Notes: generated by a model from the letters alone, not told the origin. A DNA stretch of 64,000 nucleotides from Methylobacterium dankookense (GCF_902141855.1 NZ_CABFVH010000001.1:310001-374000); one strand, 5' to 3'. Shown: positions 29,125-39,828, counted from the first letter of the stretch. Numbers and translations: made by a program.

Positions 29125-29613
29125 ATGCTGCTCACTGCGGAATTCTGGGTCGCCGCGGCCTTCGTCATCTTCCTGGCGCTCGCGGCCAAGGCCGGCGCCT
29201 TCTCGATGATCACCAAGGGTCTCGACGGCCGCGCCAAGCGCGTCCGGCACGAGCTCGACGAGGCCAAGCGCCTGCGCGAGGAGGCCGCCGCCGTGCTGGC
29301 CGACTACAAGCGCCGCCGCACCGAGGCCGAGAAGGAGGCCGAGGCCATCGTCGCGGGCGCCCGCGAGGAGGCCGAGCGCCTCGCCGAGGAAGGCCACCAG
29401 CGCCTGAACGACTTCGTCGCCCGCCGTACCAAGGCGGCCGAGACCAAGATCGCCCAGGCCGAGACCCAGGCGGCCGCCCGGGTCCGGGCCGCCGCTGCGG
29501 ACGCCGCCGTGCAGGTCTCCGAGACCATCCTGCGCGAGCGCATGCAGGGCGAGGCCGCACAGAGCCTGATCAAGACGAGCCTCGGCGAGGTGAAGTCCCG
29601 CCTGCGGGCCTGA
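29125..29613 (+). CDS. atpF: F0F1 ATP synthase subunit b
   Basis: Peripheral-stalk subunit pairing with b'. The 162 residues start with a membrane helix ([20 protein letters not shown]). A long coiled coil follows ([43 protein letters not shown]) with the conserved C-terminal block [14 protein letters not shown]. Start ATG 29125 follows the b' stop by 11 bases, so the two are probably translationally linked. It is the last gene before a terminator; the F1 genes are elsewhere, the normal alphaproteobacterial arrangement. Confidence 0.94.
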   Translation: MLLTAEFWVAAAFVIFLALAAKAGAFSMITKGLDGRAKRVRHELDEAKRLREEAAAVLADYKRRRTEAEKEAEAIVAGAREEAERLAEEGHQRLNDFVARRTKAAETKIAQAETQAAARVRAAAADAAVQVSETILRERMQGEAAQSLIKTSLGEVKSRLRA

Positions 29614-29636
29614 GCCCCTCGACATTGCATCGACGG

Positions 29637-29658
29637 AGAGCCGCCTTCGGGCGGCTCT
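29637..29658 (+). terminator. Intrinsic terminator of the F0 operon
   Basis: A 9-bp stem AGAGCCGCC / GGCGGCTCT with a stabilising TTCG tetraloop, followed by TCGCGTTT, beginning 23 bases after the atpF stop. Confidence 0.8.
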
Positions 29659-29794
29659 TCGCGTTTCGGGCACGTGCCATTTGGCACAGGCCGAACCGCA
29701 GGGGTGCGATCGGCGGCTCCGAGACGGGATGAACCGCTTTGGTGGGCGGCTCAGCGTGCTATAGGCCCGCGCCGCCCGCCGCACGCGTTTCCCG

Positions 29795-30721
29795 ATGCAG
29801 CCGATCCTCTCCATCAAGAACCTGTCGAAGACCTATGCGTCGGGGCTCTCAGCCCTGGCGGAGGTCGATCTCGATATCGCCCGCGGCGAGATCTTCGCCC
29901 TGCTCGGCCCCAACGGGGCGGGCAAGTCGACCCTGATCAACATCATCTGCGGCATCGTCACGCCCTCCACCGGCACGGTCACGGTCGACGGGCATGACAT
30001 CCTGCGCGACTACCGCGCCGCCCGCGCGATGATCGGCCTCGTGCCGCAGGAGCTGACCACCGACGCCTTCGAGACGGTGCGCAAGACGGTCAGCTTCAGC
30101 CGCGGCCTGTTCGGCCTGCCGAAGAATCCGGACCATATCGAGCGCGTGCTGCGCGACCTCTCCCTCTGGGAGAAGCGCGACAGCCGCATGATGCAGCTCT
30201 CGGGCGGCATGAAGCGCCGCGTTCTGATCGCCAAGGCCTTGGCCCACGAGCCGCGCGTGCTCTTCCTCGACGAGCCGACCGCGGGCGTCGACGTGGAGTT
30301 GCGTCAGGACATGTGGCGCCTGGTGCGGCGCCTGCGCGAGCAGGGCGTCACCGTCATCCTCACCACGCACTACATCGAGGAAGCGGAGGAGATGGCCGAC
30401 CGGGTCGGCGTCATCCGCAAGGGCCGGATCATCCTCGTGGAGGAGAAGGCCGAGCTGATGCGCAAGCTCGGGCGCAAGCAGCTCACCCTGCATCTCCAGA
30501 CCCAGCTCATCGAGCTGCCCGAATCCCTCGCCGACCGGGGCCTGGAACTCACGGGCGGGGGCCGCGAGCTGGTCTACACCTACGACAGCCAGGGCGAGCG
30601 CACCGGCATCACCCGCCTGCTCAACGAGCTCGCCAGCTCGGGCATCACCTTCAGCGACCTGCAGACCCGGCAGAGCTCGCTGGAGGACATCTTCGTGGAC
30701 CTCGTGCGGGAGCGCGCCTGA
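29795..30721 (+). CDS. ABC-2 type exporter, ATP-binding protein
   Basis: The 308-residue ATPase has Walker [10 protein letters not shown] (about residue 38), the signature [15 protein letters not shown], Walker [13 protein letters not shown] and the switch His in [13 protein letters not shown]-terminal extension of about 80 residues ([20 protein letters not shown]...) is as in YadG- and NodI-like ATPases. One base separates its stop from the permease start, so together they make an exporter half-pair. The substrate is not evident. The C-terminal extension and the ABC-2 partner argue against an importer role with the PQQ-associated binding protein at 47.7 kb. Confidence 0.9.
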   Translation: MQPILSIKNLSKTYASGLSALAEVDLDIARGEIFALLGPNGAGKSTLINIICGIVTPSTGTVTVDGHDILRDYRAARAMIGLVPQELTTDAFETVRKTVSFSRGLFGLPKNPDHIERVLRDLSLWEKRDSRMMQLSGGMKRRVLIAKALAHEPRVLFLDEPTAGVDVELRQDMWRLVRRLREQGVTVILTTHYIEEAEEMADRVGVIRKGRIILVEEKAELMRKLGRKQLTLHLQTQLIELPESLADRGLELTGGGRELVYTYDSQGERTGITRLLNELASSGITFSDLQTRQSSLEDIFVDLVRERA

Positions 30722-30722
30722 C

Positions 30723-31490
30723 ATGGCGATGAACTGGCCCGCCGTGCGGGCGATCTACGTGTTCGAGATGAGCCGCTTCCTGCGGACCGCGACGCAGAGC
30801 ATCCTCGCGCCGGTGATCTCGACCTCGCTCTATTTCGTGGTGTTCGGCGCGGCGATCGGCTCGCGCATGACCATGGTGGACGAGGTGCCCTACGGCCTGT
30901 TCATCGTGCCCGGCCTGATGATGCTCTCGCTGCTCACGCAGAGCATCACCAACGCCTCCTTCGGCATCTACTTCCCGCGCTTCGCCGGCACGATCTACGA
31001 GATCCTCTCGGCCCCGGTCTCGCCGGTGGAGGTGGTGCTCGGCTTCGTCGGGGCGGCTGCCTCGAAGTCGATCCTGATCGGGCTGATCATCCTGGCGACG
31101 GCGGCCCTGTTCGTGCCGCTGCGCATCGACCACCCGGTCTGGATGCTCGCCTTCCTGCTGCTCACCGCCGTCACCTTCAGCCTGTTCGGCTTCGTCATCG
31201 GCCTGTGGGCGGACGGGTTCGAGAAGCTGCAGCTCGTGCCGCTGCTCATCATCACGCCGTTGACCTTCCTAGGGGGCAGCTTCTACGCCATCGAGATGCT
31301 GCCGCCCTTCTGGTACACGGTCAGCCTGCTCAACCCCGTGGTCTATCTGATCAGCGGCTTCCGCTGGGCCTTCTTCGGCCAGGCCGACGTCGCCATCGGG
31401 GTGAGCCTTGCGATGACGCTGCTGTTCCTGGCGCTCTGCCTGGCCGCGGTCACCTACATCTTCCGCACGGGCTACCGCCTGAAGAGCTGA
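30723..31490 (+). CDS. ABC-2 type exporter, permease
   Basis: The 255-residue membrane protein has about six helices and the ABC-2 membrane signature region ([51 protein letters not shown]). The N-terminus [25 protein letters not shown] matches YadH-like permeases. It starts 1 base after the ATPase stop and is almost certainly translated with it. Substrates of this subfamily are poorly known (lipids, polysaccharides or drugs). Confidence 0.9.
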   Translation: MAMNWPAVRAIYVFEMSRFLRTATQSILAPVISTSLYFVVFGAAIGSRMTMVDEVPYGLFIVPGLMMLSLLTQSITNASFGIYFPRFAGTIYEILSAPVSPVEVVLGFVGAAASKSILIGLIILATAALFVPLRIDHPVWMLAFLLLTAVTFSLFGFVIGLWADGFEKLQLVPLLIITPLTFLGGSFYAIEMLPPFWYTVSLLNPVVYLISGFRWAFFGQADVAIGVSLAMTLLFLALCLAAVTYIFRTGYRLKS

Positions 31491-31515
31491 CGGCAGCCCG
31501 GCGGAGGCGCCGGCC

Positions 31516-32130
31516 TCACTCGGGCAGGCGCGGAAGCGGCGTGCCGTCCTTGGGGAGCGGATAGCGGGCCATGTTCAGCTCCATGGCGAGGAACGTGTAG
31601 TAGCCGCTGATCGCGGTGAGATCGACGACGCCGTCCTTGCCGAAGCGCTGCTCGGCCTTGGCGAAGGTGGCGTCGGAGACCCGCTTGTTGTCCTGCAGCT
31701 CCGTGGTGAAGTCGTAGACGAGGATCTCGTCCGCGCTCATGCCCTCCGGCCGCCGCCCGTCGCGGATCGCCGCGATGATGCCCTCGGCGATCCCGACCTT
31801 CTTCGCGATCGGCGCATGGACGTACCACTCGTAATCCTGCGTCCAGCGCCGCGCCGTGACCAGGATGACGAGCTCGGACAGGGTGGTGCCGATCTTCGGC
31901 TTGTAGCGCAGGTAGTCGCCCATGGATCGGGCGAGGGTCATCACCTCGGGCGAGTGCATCAGCGGCTCGAACGGGCCGAAGACGGGCGTCTTGCGCGCCG
32001 CCTCGAAGGCCTCGGCGGCCTGCTTCTGCTCGGGCGTGTACCGGCTCGGCGGGATCGTGGGCAGGCGATCCTCGGCGCGCGCGGCGAGCGGCGCGAGGAT
32101 CAGCCCGAGGGCGAGGAGAGAGCGCATCAT
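31516..32130 (-). CDS. Exported carboxymuconolactone decarboxylase-family protein
   Basis: The 204-residue product has a signal peptide (MMRSLLALGLILAPLAARAED) and then a CMD/AhpD-like helical domain: FGPFEPLMHSPEVMTLARSMGDYLR, LSELVILVTARRWTQDYEWYVHAPIAKKVG, and EILVYDFTTELQDNKRVSDATF. The AhpD CxxC pair is absent; in its place the ARRWTQDYEWYVH region keeps the aromatic/His pattern seen in other non-redox CMD proteins. Enzymatic activity is unknown. The signal peptide places it in the periplasm, unusual for the family. It lies downstream of typA on the same strand but behind typA's terminator. Confidence 0.8.
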   Translation of the reverse strand: MMRSLLALGLILAPLAARAEDRLPTIPPSRYTPEQKQAAEAFEAARKTPVFGPFEPLMHSPEVMTLARSMGDYLRYKPKIGTTLSELVILVTARRWTQDYEWYVHAPIAKKVGIAEGIIAAIRDGRRPEGMSADEILVYDFTTELQDNKRVSDATFAKAEQRFGKDGVVDLTAISGYYTFLAMELNMARYPLPKDGTPLPRLPE

Positions 32131-32265
32131 GGATTCGTCTCCAGTAGGGACGACGGTGTTCTCGCCGAGCCCCGCTCCGGATGCGAGGGGCCGAGACGGC
32201 GGCCCGAGGCCGAAAGGCTGACAACGGCAGCGTTTCGCGACCGCCGGCCCTCGGACAGCAAAACG

Positions 32266-32293
32266 CCCGGGGCGAAAAGCCGCCCCGGGCGCT
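32266..32293 (-). terminator. Intrinsic terminator of typA
   Basis: A perfect 11-bp stem (CGCCCGGGGCG at 32266-32276 with 32283-32293) and a 6-base loop. On the minus strand it is followed by TTTTGCTGTCC. It lies 31 bases after the typA stop. Confidence 0.8.
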
Positions 32294-32323
32294 CGGAGGA
32301 TCGTCGGTCCGGCGGGATCGCCC

Positions 32324-34147
32324 TTAAGCGACCGCCTCCTTGGCGCGCTCGGCGCGCTTGCGGTCGTTCGGGTCGAGCACGGCCTTGCGCAGGCGGATCG
32401 ACTTCGGCGTGACCTCGACCAGCTCGTCGTCCTGGATCCAGGCGAGCGAGCGCTCCAGGGTCATCTTGATCGGCGGCGTCAGGCGCACGGCCTCGTCCTT
32501 CGAGGTGGTGCGGATGTTGGTGAGCTTCTTGCCCTTGAGGACGTTCACCTCGAGGTCGTTCTCGCGGTTGTGCTCGCCGACGATCATGCCCTGGTAGACC
32601 TTCCAGCCGGGCTCGATCATCATCGGGCCGCGATCCTCGAGGTTCCACATGGCGTAGGCCACCGCCTCGCCCTTGTCGTTCGAGATCAGCACGCCGTTGC
32701 GGCGACCCGGCATCTCGCCCTTGTAGGGCTCGTAGGCCTTGAACAGGCGGTTCATGATCGCGGTGCCGCGGGTGTCGGTCAGCAGCTCGCCCTGGTAGCC
32801 GATCAGGCCGCGGGTCGGGGCGTGGAAGACGAGGCGCAGGCGATCGCCGCCCGAGGGCCGCATCTCCAGCATCTCGGCCTTCCGCTCGGACATCTTCTGG
32901 ACGACGACGCCGGAATGCTCCTCGTCCACGTCGATGACGACCTCCTCGACGGGCTCCAGCAGCTGGCCGTTCTCGTCCTTCTCGAAGACGACGCGGGGGC
33001 GCGACACGGCGATCTCGAAGCCCTCGCGGCGCATGGTCTCGATCAGGATCGAGAGCTGCAGCTCGCCGCGGCCGGAGACGTAGAACGAGTCCTTGTCGGC
33101 GGCTTCCTCGATCTTGAGCGTGACGTTGCCCTCGGCCTCCTTGAACAGGCGGTCGCGGATCATGCGGCTCGTGACCTTGTCGCCCTCGGTGCCGGCGAGC
33201 GGGCTGTCGTTGACGATGAAGGACATCGTCACGGTCGGCGGGTCGATCGGCTGGGCCTGGATCGGGGTATCGACCTGCGGGTCGCAGAAGGTGTCGGCCA
33301 CCGTGCCCTTCACGAGGCCGGCGATCGAGACGATGTCGCCCGCCTCGCCGACGTCGATCGGCGCGCGCTCCAGGCCGCGGAAGGCCAGGATCTTCGACAC
33401 GCGGCCGGTCTCGATGACCTTGCCGTCGCGGTCGAGCACCTTGATCGTCTGGTTCGGCTTCACCGTGCCCGACGCGATGCGGCCGGTGATGATGCGGCCG
33501 AGGAAGGGGTTCGCCTCGAGCAGCGTGCCGAGCATCCGGAACGGGCCCTCCTCGGTCTTGGCCTGGGGCACGTGCTGCAGCACGAGGTCGAACAGGGGCG
33601 CGAGGCCCTCGGACTGGTCGCCCTCCGGCGAGGAGGCCATCCAGCCGGCCCGGCCCGAGCCGTACAGGATCGGGAAGTCGAGCTGCTCGTCGGTGGCGTC
33701 GAGGGCCGCGAACAGGTCGAAGACCTCGTTGACGACCTCGTTGATGCGCGCGTCCGGACGGTCGACCTTGTTGATGGCGACGATCGGGCGCAGGCCGATC
33801 TTGAGGGCCTTGCCGACCACGAACTTGGTCTGCGGCATCGGTCCCTCGGCGGCGTCGACCAGCACGATCACGCCGTCGACCATCGAGAGGATGCGCTCGA
33901 CCTCGCCGCCGAAATCGGCGTGGCCGGGAGTGTCGACGATGTTGACGCGGGTGTCCTTCCAGACGACCGAGGTCGCCTTGGCCAGGATGGTGATGCCGCG
34001 CTCCTTCTCGAGGTCGTTCGAGTCCATCGCCCGCTCCTCGACCCGCTGGTTCTCGCGGAAGGTGCCGGACTGCTGGAGCAGCTTGTCGACGAGCGTCGTC
34101 TTGCCGTGATCGACGTGGGCGATGATGGCGATGTTGCGCAGCTTCAT
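32324..34147 (-). CDS. typA: Ribosome-associated GTPase TypA/BipA
   Basis: A translational GTPase of the EF-G fold that acts on ribosome assembly and stress responses. The 607 residues start [24 protein letters not shown], with G1 [10 protein letters not shown]3 [14 protein letters not shown] and G4 NKVD. Domain II ([21 protein letters not shown]) and the EF-G-like domains III and V follow, and the C-terminal BipA-specific domain includes [11 protein letters not shown]. Length and start are normal; the longer upstream frame is not supported. Confidence 0.97.
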   Translation of the reverse strand: MKLRNIAIIAHVDHGKTTLVDKLLQQSGTFRENQRVEERAMDSNDLEKERGITILAKATSVVWKDTRVNIVDTPGHADFGGEVERILSMVDGVIVLVDAAEGPMPQTKFVVGKALKIGLRPIVAINKVDRPDARINEVVNEVFDLFAALDATDEQLDFPILYGSGRAGWMASSPEGDQSEGLAPLFDLVLQHVPQAKTEEGPFRMLGTLLEANPFLGRIITGRIASGTVKPNQTIKVLDRDGKVIETGRVSKILAFRGLERAPIDVGEAGDIVSIAGLVKGTVADTFCDPQVDTPIQAQPIDPPTVTMSFIVNDSPLAGTEGDKVTSRMIRDRLFKEAEGNVTLKIEEAADKDSFYVSGRGELQLSILIETMRREGFEIAVSRPRVVFEKDENGQLLEPVEEVVIDVDEEHSGVVVQKMSERKAEMLEMRPSGGDRLRLVFHAPTRGLIGYQGELLTDTRGTAIMNRLFKAYEPYKGEMPGRRNGVLISNDKGEAVAYAMWNLEDRGPMMIEPGWKVYQGMIVGEHNRENDLEVNVLKGKKLTNIRTTSKDEAVRLTPPIKMTLERSLAWIQDDELVEVTPKSIRLRKAVLDPNDRKRAERAKEAVA

Positions 34148-34417
34148 AGGATGTCCGAAGCGAGTAGAACCCGCCACGGAGCAGACCGCCTCGGCGGCCG
34201 CCCCGCCGGGTGGGGTTGGCGGATTCGTGCTTTCGCGTCGCAATAGAAGGTGCGGCCCGATCCGGCAAGTGCGGCGGGCGCGCGGGCCGGGCGCGCCTCG
34301 GTCTTGTCGAACCCGTTCGTGCAGCCTTTCCGACCCGGCCATCTCATCTCGGGATGACCGGATCAGCGAAACGGAGTTTCCCCCGGAAAATCGTGTTGGC
34401 CCGGCCGGAACAGGCTC

Positions 34418-34765
34418 TCAGCCCATCAGCACCACGGGCAGCAGCAGGCCGCCGAGGGGCAGCGCCGCGAGCGCCGCCGGGCGCAGCCAGGACGGGCGGT
34501 AGCTGAGCAGGGCGACGACGAGGAGCGCGGCGCCGGTGAGGGCGCCGATCCACTGGACGGGGCCGAAATTCCACCCCTCCAGCATCACCGCCGCGGCGAG
34601 CGAGAGCAGGATCAGGCCCCATCCCCCGAGACGCTGCGGCAGGATGCGGGCCGCCGGCACGCGGCCGCCGAGCGCGTCGCGGTGGTGCCGGTCGAGGCTC
34701 AGCGCCAGGGCGCCGAACCCGGCGAAGCAGAGGGCGAGGTTCAGGAGAACGACCACCGGAGTCAC
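34418..34765 (-). CDS. DUF3325-family membrane protein
   Basis: The 115-residue protein has four hydrophobic segments (VVVLLNLALCFAGFGALALS, WGLILLSLAAAVMLEGW, IGALTGAALLVVALLSY and LAALPLGGLLLPVVLMG) with the family's N-terminal LSLDRHHRDALG. Its start overlaps the PepSY gene stop by 4 bases (ATGA), indicating coupled translation. The DUF3325-PepSY-DUF3649 set is commonly found near TonB-dependent siderophore receptors; biochemical function is unknown. Confidence 0.82.
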   Translation of the reverse strand: MTPVVVLLNLALCFAGFGALALSLDRHHRDALGGRVPAARILPQRLGGWGLILLSLAAAVMLEGWNFGPVQWIGALTGAALLVVALLSYRPSWLRPAALAALPLGGLLLPVVLMG

Positions 34766-36303
34766 GCGCGCAGGGCCTCCTCGCCCGTCATGCCGGGGAT
34801 CCGGCGGGAATTCAGTGCGGACGCACCCCGCCGCGCAGCTTTACGCGCCGCAAGGATCAGGCCGGCGCCCAGCGCCAGCATGGCGAGGTCGAAGCCGAGG
34901 AAACGCGTGCCGGCGAGCGCGTGCTCGCCCGTCGCCAGGGCGCTCACCACCGGCACGGCGAGATAGAGCGCACCGGTGAGGCCGAGCGCCTCCGGCCAGG
35001 CCCGCATGGCCGGGCGCAACGCGCCGAGCAGCGCCAGGAGGATCCAGAATCCGAAGAAGGCGCCGACCTCCCACTGCGCCCGGTCCGCGAGGCCGAGAGG
35101 CAGGAGGCGGTTCGCCAGGAAGTAGCCGGCGATCGCCGCGGGCATCCCCGCGACGGCGCCGATATTGAGCACCCGCACCAGCCGCAGGCCGAACCCGGCC
35201 GCCTGCGCACCCTTGGGCGCCCGGGCCACCGTCCAGAGCACGAGCCCCGTCGCCACCGTCGCGGCGCCCATCACCCCGCAGAGGAAGAACAGGGCGCGCA
35301 GGACGGGACCGGCGAAATGCCCTTCGTGCAGGCCGACCATCACCGCCGAGGTCACGGTCGCCGCCTTGGCCGTGCCGGCCTCCCCGAGCATCGCACCCGT
35401 CGCGCCGTCGAAGGCGATCTGCGGATGCAGGTGCGCGAGCCCGTGCGGCTCCTCGAAGATCGCCACCACGGCGGGGCGGGCATCGCCGGGGCTGTAGATG
35501 GAGATGCCCTCGGGCGCCTCACCGATCCGGGCGGCCGCCGCCGCCACGATCGGCCCGACCGGCGCGAGGGTGCCGGGGCGCCCCAGCGGCGCGGCCATCT
35601 CCGGCATCATCCCCGCCTCGACGTAGAAGCGGATCTGGTCGCCCTTGTAGGCGGTCTGCACGCCCCAGGGCATGTACATCGGCGCCAGGGTGACGAGGCC
35701 GGTATAGGTGATCATCAGGTGGAAGGGCAGCGCCAGCACGCCCGTGACGTTGTGCGCGTCGAGCCAGCCGCGCTGCGCCGACCTGTCCCGCCGGAAGGTG
35801 AAGAAATCCGCGAAGATGCGCCGGTGCGTGACGATGCCTGAGACGAGCGCCACCAGCATCACCAGGGCGCAGGCACCGACCAGGTAGCGCCCGAGCATCG
35901 GCGGCATGCCCAGCTCGAAATGGAAGCGGTAGAGGAAGTCGCCGCCCTTCGTATCGCGCGCCGCGGTGGGCGCGCCGGTCTCGGGGTCGAGCAGGGCCTG
36001 ATGGAACGGGCCCTCCAGGCTCTTCCACCAATGCACCCCGATCACCGGCTTCTCGGGCTTCGGAAGCTCGATGTACCAGCCCGCCGCGTCCGGCATCCGC
36101 GTCTTGAGGAACGCCACCGCGTGCTCCGCCGAGCGGACGGGGTCGGCCTGCACGGCCCGGAGTTCCGGCCGCATCCATTGCGAGATCTCGGCGCGGTAGT
36201 AGCTCGCCGTGCCGGTGACGAAGACCGCGAACAGGATCCAGCCGACCACGAGGCCGGACCAGGCGTGCAGCCACGCCATCGACGTGCGGAATCCCTGCCT
36301 CAT
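34762..36303 (-). CDS. PepSY-associated transmembrane protein, iron-reductase-like
   Basis: The 513-residue protein has the PepSY_TM layout. There is an N-terminal helix (AWLHAWSGLVVGWILFAVFVTG), a periplasmic PepSY region (EHAVAFLKTRMPDAAGWYIELP), then helices around ALVMLVALVSGIVTHRRIFADFF and LPFHLMITYTGLVTLAPMYMP. A second PepSY region and several C-terminal helices end the protein. His residues in the membrane segments (HAWSG, THRR, DAHNVTG, LPFHLMITYTG) resemble the haem ligands of the related FoxB/PiuB-type siderophore-iron reductases. It is the middle gene of a three-gene unit; a role in iron release from siderophores is inferred. Confidence 0.85.
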   Translation of the reverse strand: MRQGFRTSMAWLHAWSGLVVGWILFAVFVTGTASYYRAEISQWMRPELRAVQADPVRSAEHAVAFLKTRMPDAAGWYIELPKPEKPVIGVHWWKSLEGPFHQALLDPETGAPTAARDTKGGDFLYRFHFELGMPPMLGRYLVGACALVMLVALVSGIVTHRRIFADFFTFRRDRSAQRGWLDAHNVTGVLALPFHLMITYTGLVTLAPMYMPWGVQTAYKGDQIRFYVEAGMMPEMAAPLGRPGTLAPVGPIVAAAAARIGEAPEGISIYSPGDARPAVVAIFEEPHGLAHLHPQIAFDGATGAMLGEAGTAKAATVTSAVMVGLHEGHFAGPVLRALFFLCGVMGAATVATGLVLWTVARAPKGAQAAGFGLRLVRVLNIGAVAGMPAAIAGYFLANRLLPLGLADRAQWEVGAFFGFWILLALLGALRPAMRAWPEALGLTGALYLAVPVVSALATGEHALAGTRFLGFDLAMLALGAGLILAARKAARRGASALNSRRIPGMTGEEALRA

Positions 36304-36319
36304 CGCGGCATCCCCCGGA

Positions 36320-36622
36320 TCAGGCCGCGCCCGCGAGCGCCTGCGCCAGCCACAACCCGGCGCCGAGCGGCAGCGCGAGGCCCCCGACGAGCAGGGCGGC
36401 CCGGCCGAGGCTGCGCATGGCGAACACGCCGACCACCACCGCGACCATCACGGTGAAGCTGAGGAGCGTCGCGGTCACCACCGCCTCCGAGCGCGGCATC
36501 GGCAGGACGAGGGCAAGGAGCCCTGTCGCCAGGGCTGCCACCGCGTAGCCGCCGAGCGCGGCGAGCAGCACGCGCCCTAGCACCGCCGCGCGGTAGCGCG
36601 AGCCGACCGACCGGGCGCTCAC
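36320..36622 (-). CDS. DUF3649-family small membrane protein
   Basis: The 100-residue product starts at a GTG (VSARSVGSRYRAAVLGRVL) that has GGGGAGA 6-7 bases upstream; the frame further upstream looks non-coding. Three membrane helices are visible (VLLAALGGYAVAALATGLLALVLP, ATLLSFTVMVAVVVGVFAMRS and ALLVGGLALPLGAGLWLAQAL). It begins the DUF3649-PepSY-DUF3325 unit, 16 bases before the PepSY gene. Function unknown; probably accessory to siderophore-iron handling. Confidence 0.78.
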   Translation of the reverse strand: MSARSVGSRYRAAVLGRVLLAALGGYAVAALATGLLALVLPMPRSEAVVTATLLSFTVMVAVVVGVFAMRSLGRAALLVGGLALPLGAGLWLAQALAGAA

Positions 36623-36972
36623 GCGCCGTCTCCCCGACCGGAAGCGACATGGATGGATCGGGGTCGATGCGGCGGGTTCGAGCCAGGCTCGGCGATCAGG
36701 ATCGACATGGCGCGAGGTAGCCGCGCCGGGCCTTGCGGCGCAATCGCTATGTTTCGGAATCATTCCAGCCTGAGCAATGGCTTAGCATGATCAGGGGACG
36801 GATGATCGCCTGCCTTCGAACGTGCTGCTTGTCCAGATGGCGCTCAAAAGAACAACCTGTGATTTAATGAATTAAATTCAGTTGCAATAACAGAAAAACG
36901 ATCAAACTCATCACCTCGTTAACCTTTATAAACGATGATTTGAATGCAGCATTCACTAAACGGAACTTTCCA
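36623..36972. other. Divergent gap between the DUF3649 gene and the chemoreceptor gene
   Basis: 350 bases without a gene. The right part (36840-36960) is clearly AT-richer and probably holds the chemoreceptor promoter. A palindrome GAATGC-A-GCATTC at 36942-36954 ends 18 bases before the chemoreceptor start. No Fur or Irr box could be recognised for the iron-related trio. Confidence 0.45.
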
Positions 36973-38967
36973 ATGCTCAGCATTCGCGCGCGGCTCTATG
37001 CGGGCTTCGCCAGTCTGGTCGTCGTTTCCGGGCTCCTCGGCGGAACGGCCTATTATCAGCTCGAGACGAGCGTCGGGCAGTTCGAGCGCCTCGGCATCTT
37101 TCACGAGGGATCCCGCAACGTCGCCCGGATCAACGCCCTCTCCGAGCTTCTGAAGGGGCAGGCCACCGAGTTCCGGAACTCGCTCAGCGACGACAACCTC
37201 CGGATCGCGGAGACGTACCGCCAGGAGATGGTCTCCCTGGCGCAGCGCCAGGTCCAGATCGCCCAGGTCGCGGAGCGGCGCGCCGTCTACACGATGGTCC
37301 GCGACCGGGCCGAGGCCCTCAAGGCGCCGCTGGAATCGCTCAGCCGCATCGGCCGGACGGCCGTGGAGGAGCGGAGCAGGCTCTTCGCCACGGGCGATTC
37401 TCTGACGCGCGCCACCAACGAGCTGCTCGCGCAGATCCGCGCGGCCGATGTCGAGGCTCTGGCAGGCCCGGCCGCCGCCGCCGAGAGTGCGATCCTGCTG
37501 CTCCGGGTGGCGAACTGGCGCTCCTTCGCCACGCACGATCCCGAAGGGCCGAAGGGCTTCGCCGCTCAGCGCGTGAAGGCGGAGGCGGCGCTCAAGCGCC
37601 TGCGCGAGGCCGATGGGCGCGGCCAGTTCGCCAGGGATCTGGCCAAGCTCGAGGCCGCAACCGCCACCTATGCCGACGCGTTCAAGGCGAGTACGGGCGC
37701 CCTCGCCGAGACCGGATCGGTCTTCGATACCGCCATCCTGCCGCAGACCACCGAGATCGAGCGCACCGCCCTCACGGCGCGCCGCCTGATCGACACCGCA
37801 ACCACCGAACTCGCCGCCGCCACGGATCGGGGTGCCTCGACCGCGCGGATGATGCTGCTCGGCCTGATCGCGGCGGCGCTCGTCGTCGGCTCGGCGCTCG
37901 CCGTCCTGATCGGCCGCAGCATCATCGGGCCGATCGCCGGGATGACCGGGGCCATGCGCCGCCTCGCCGAGGGCGATACTGCGGTGGAGATCCCGGCGCA
38001 GGGTGCGCGGGACGAGATGGGCGAGATGGCCAAGGCGGTGGACGTGTTCCGCCGCAACGCCATCGCGCGGATCGCGCTCGAAGCCGAGCAGGCCGCGCAG
38101 CAATCCGCCCGCCAGCGCCGGGCCGACCGGGTCGACCAGCTCGTGCGCGGCTTCCAGGGCCGGGTCGCGGCCTCCCTCGAAGTGGTCACCTCGGCCGCGA
38201 CCGAACTCGACGCCACCGCCCGCTCGATGAACGGCGTGGCCGACAGCACCAACAGCCAGGCCATGGCTTCGAGCGCGGCGGCCGAGGAGACCTCGGCCAA
38301 CGTGCAGACCGTGGCGGCGGCGGCGGAGGAGATGGTCTCCTCGCTCGCCGAGATCGAGCGGCAGGTGCGGCGCTCGCACGAGGTGGCGGGGAACGCGGCC
38401 CGCGAGGCGGAGGCCTCCAACACCGCGATGAGCCGCCTCGGCGCCGCGGCCGAGCAGATCGGCAACGCCGTCACCACCATCGCGGGCATCGCCGGCCAGA
38501 CCAACCTGCTGGCGCTCAACGCCACCATCGAGGCGGCGCGCGCGGGCGATGCCGGCAAGGGCTTCGCGGTGGTCGCCTCCGAGGTCAAGGTCCTGGCCGG
38601 GCAGACAGCCAAGGCGACCGAGGAGGTCGGCGCCCACATCACGGCGATCCAGGCCGCCACCGCCGAGGCCGTCGCGGCTCTCCGGCAGATCGACCAGACG
38701 ATCGGCGCGATCAACGAGATCTCGGGCACGATCGCGGCCACCGTCGAGCAGCAGGCGGCGGCGACGCAGGAGATCTCGCGCAATGCCGGCCAGGCGGCGC
38801 TGGGCACGCAGGACGTCTCGGCCAACGTGGCGCAGGTCCTCGCCTCGGCGGGCGAGACCGGCGGCGCGGCGGCGCAGGTCCTGTCGGCGGCAGCCGAACT
38901 CGCGACCCAGTCGCTGAACGTGAAGCGCGAGGTCGACGACTTCCTGCGCGACATCCAGGCGGCGTGA
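36973..38967 (+). CDS. Methyl-accepting chemotaxis protein
   Basis: The 664-residue receptor has an N-terminal membrane helix ([21 protein letters not shown]) and a helical periplasmic sensor region of about 250 residues. A second membrane helix follows near residues 292-314 ([20 protein letters not shown]), then a HAMP domain ([19 protein letters not shown]...[16 protein letters not shown]) and the signalling domain with the conserved hairpin tip ([21 protein letters not shown]). No C-terminal CheR-docking pentapeptide is visible. The ligand is unknown. ATG 36973 was chosen as the residue just before the membrane helix. No che genes are adjacent. Confidence 0.92.
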   Translation: MLSIRARLYAGFASLVVVSGLLGGTAYYQLETSVGQFERLGIFHEGSRNVARINALSELLKGQATEFRNSLSDDNLRIAETYRQEMVSLAQRQVQIAQVAERRAVYTMVRDRAEALKAPLESLSRIGRTAVEERSRLFATGDSLTRATNELLAQIRAADVEALAGPAAAAESAILLLRVANWRSFATHDPEGPKGFAAQRVKAEAALKRLREADGRGQFARDLAKLEAATATYADAFKASTGALAETGSVFDTAILPQTTEIERTALTARRLIDTATTELAAATDRGASTARMMLLGLIAAALVVGSALAVLIGRSIIGPIAGMTGAMRRLAEGDTAVEIPAQGARDEMGEMAKAVDVFRRNAIARIALEAEQAAQQSARQRRADRVDQLVRGFQGRVAASLEVVTSAATELDATARSMNGVADSTNSQAMASSAAAEETSANVQTVAAAAEEMVSSLAEIERQVRRSHEVAGNAAREAEASNTAMSRLGAAAEQIGNAVTTIAGIAGQTNLLALNATIEAARAGDAGKGFAVVASEVKVLAGQTAKATEEVGAHITAIQAATAEAVAALRQIDQTIGAINEISGTIAATVEQQAAATQEISRNAGQAALGTQDVSANVAQVLASAGETGGAAAQVLSAAAELATQSLNVKREVDDFLRDIQAA

Positions 38968-38974
38968 GGTCTCG

Positions 38975-39005
38975 GGTTGGGCGGGACGCGCTGTCCCGCC
39001 CAACC
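38975..39005 (+). terminator. Strong hairpin after the chemoreceptor gene
   Basis: A perfect 12-bp stem (GGTTGGGCGGGA at 38975-38986 with 38994-39005), extendable by one pair, with a short loop, 7 bases after the stop codon. It lacks a T-run, so it may work with Rho or only protect the mRNA end. Confidence 0.55.
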
Positions 39006-39102
39006 TGTCGGCAGAATGCGCGGATCCGGGGTCCCAGGATTGCCCTTCGGCCGCGCGGGGCGCATGGACGGAACAGCCGTTCCCTCCGATACTTGACGCC
39101 CC

Positions 39103-39828
39103 GTGACCCAGACCAGCGCCCGACCGGCCCGGCCCCCGATCCGCTTCCGCGGCCGCTCCTTCATGGCGACGGTGCTCGCCCCCCTGCCCCCGGTCGCCGA
39201 CTGGCTGGCAGAACTCGACGCCGTCAAAGCCCGCGCCCCCTCCTTCTTCGCCGGCCGCCCCGTGATCCTCGACCTCGCGGGCCTGCGCCTGACGCGGGAA
39301 GACCTCGAGGAGCTGGTCGCCGATCTCGGGCAGCGCTCGATCACCATCCTCGGCGTCGAGGGCGCTCCCGAGGGCGTGCTCGGCCCGGGGCTTCCCCCTG
39401 CCCTCTCGGGCGGGCGCCCCTCGGGCGAGGTCCCGGCGCCCGATGCCGAGACCGCGCCGGAGCCCGCGACGCCGGCCGCCCCGCCCCCGCCGGCCCGCTC
39501 GCTGATCCTCGACGCGCCCGTGCGCTCGGGCCAGACGATCCTGCATACGGAAGGCGACGTGGTCGTGATGGGCGCCGTCGCCTCCGGCGCCGAGGTGATC
39601 GCGGGCGGCTCGATCCACATCTACGGCACCCTGCGCGGACGCGCCGTGGCCGGCGTCTCCGGCAATCCGCAGGCCCGGATCTGGTGCCGCCGCTTCGAGC
39701 CGGAACTCGTGGCGATCGACGGGCTCTACAAGGCGGCCGACGACCTCGATCCGGCCTTCCAGGGCCAGGCGGTGGAGGTGCGCCTCGTGGACGACGCGAT
39801 CCTGCTGGCGAAGCTCGACCGGGCCTGA
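39103..39828 (+). CDS. minC: Septum site-determining protein MinC, first of two tandem copies
   Basis: MinC blocks FtsZ assembly away from mid-cell when recruited by MinD. The 241-residue protein starts at GTG 39103. The N-terminal FtsZ-inhibiting domain contains IRFRGRSFMATVLAP, SFFAGRPVILDLAGL and ITILGVEG. A Pro/Ala/Glu linker of about 40 residues follows, then the C-terminal beta-helix with APVRSGQTILHTEGDVVVMGAVASGAEVIAGGSIHIYGTLRGRA, including the RSGQ region used in MinD contact. A second, clearly homologous minC follows 161 bases downstream. Its linker is longer and its N-terminal domain diverged from copy 2. Confidence 0.85.
   Translation: MTQTSARPARPPIRFRGRSFMATVLAPLPPVADWLAELDAVKARAPSFFAGRPVILDLAGLRLTREDLEELVADLGQRSITILGVEGAPEGVLGPGLPPALSGGRPSGEVPAPDAETAPEPATPAAPPPPARSLILDAPVRSGQTILHTEGDVVVMGAVASGAEVIAGGSIHIYGTLRGRAVAGVSGNPQARIWCRRFEPELVAIDGLYKAADDLDPAFQGQAVEVRLVDDAILLAKLDRA

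Noticed and set aside
29795..31490. ABC importer partner of the PQQ-associated binding protein (Lut-like)
   Set aside because: The ATPase has the long C-terminal extension of exporters, the permease is ABC-2 type, and the genes lie 16 kb from the binding protein.
36919..39618. 899-residue minus-strand frame
   Set aside because: Shadow of the chemoreceptor and minC genes; low-complexity Gly/Arg/Asp content.
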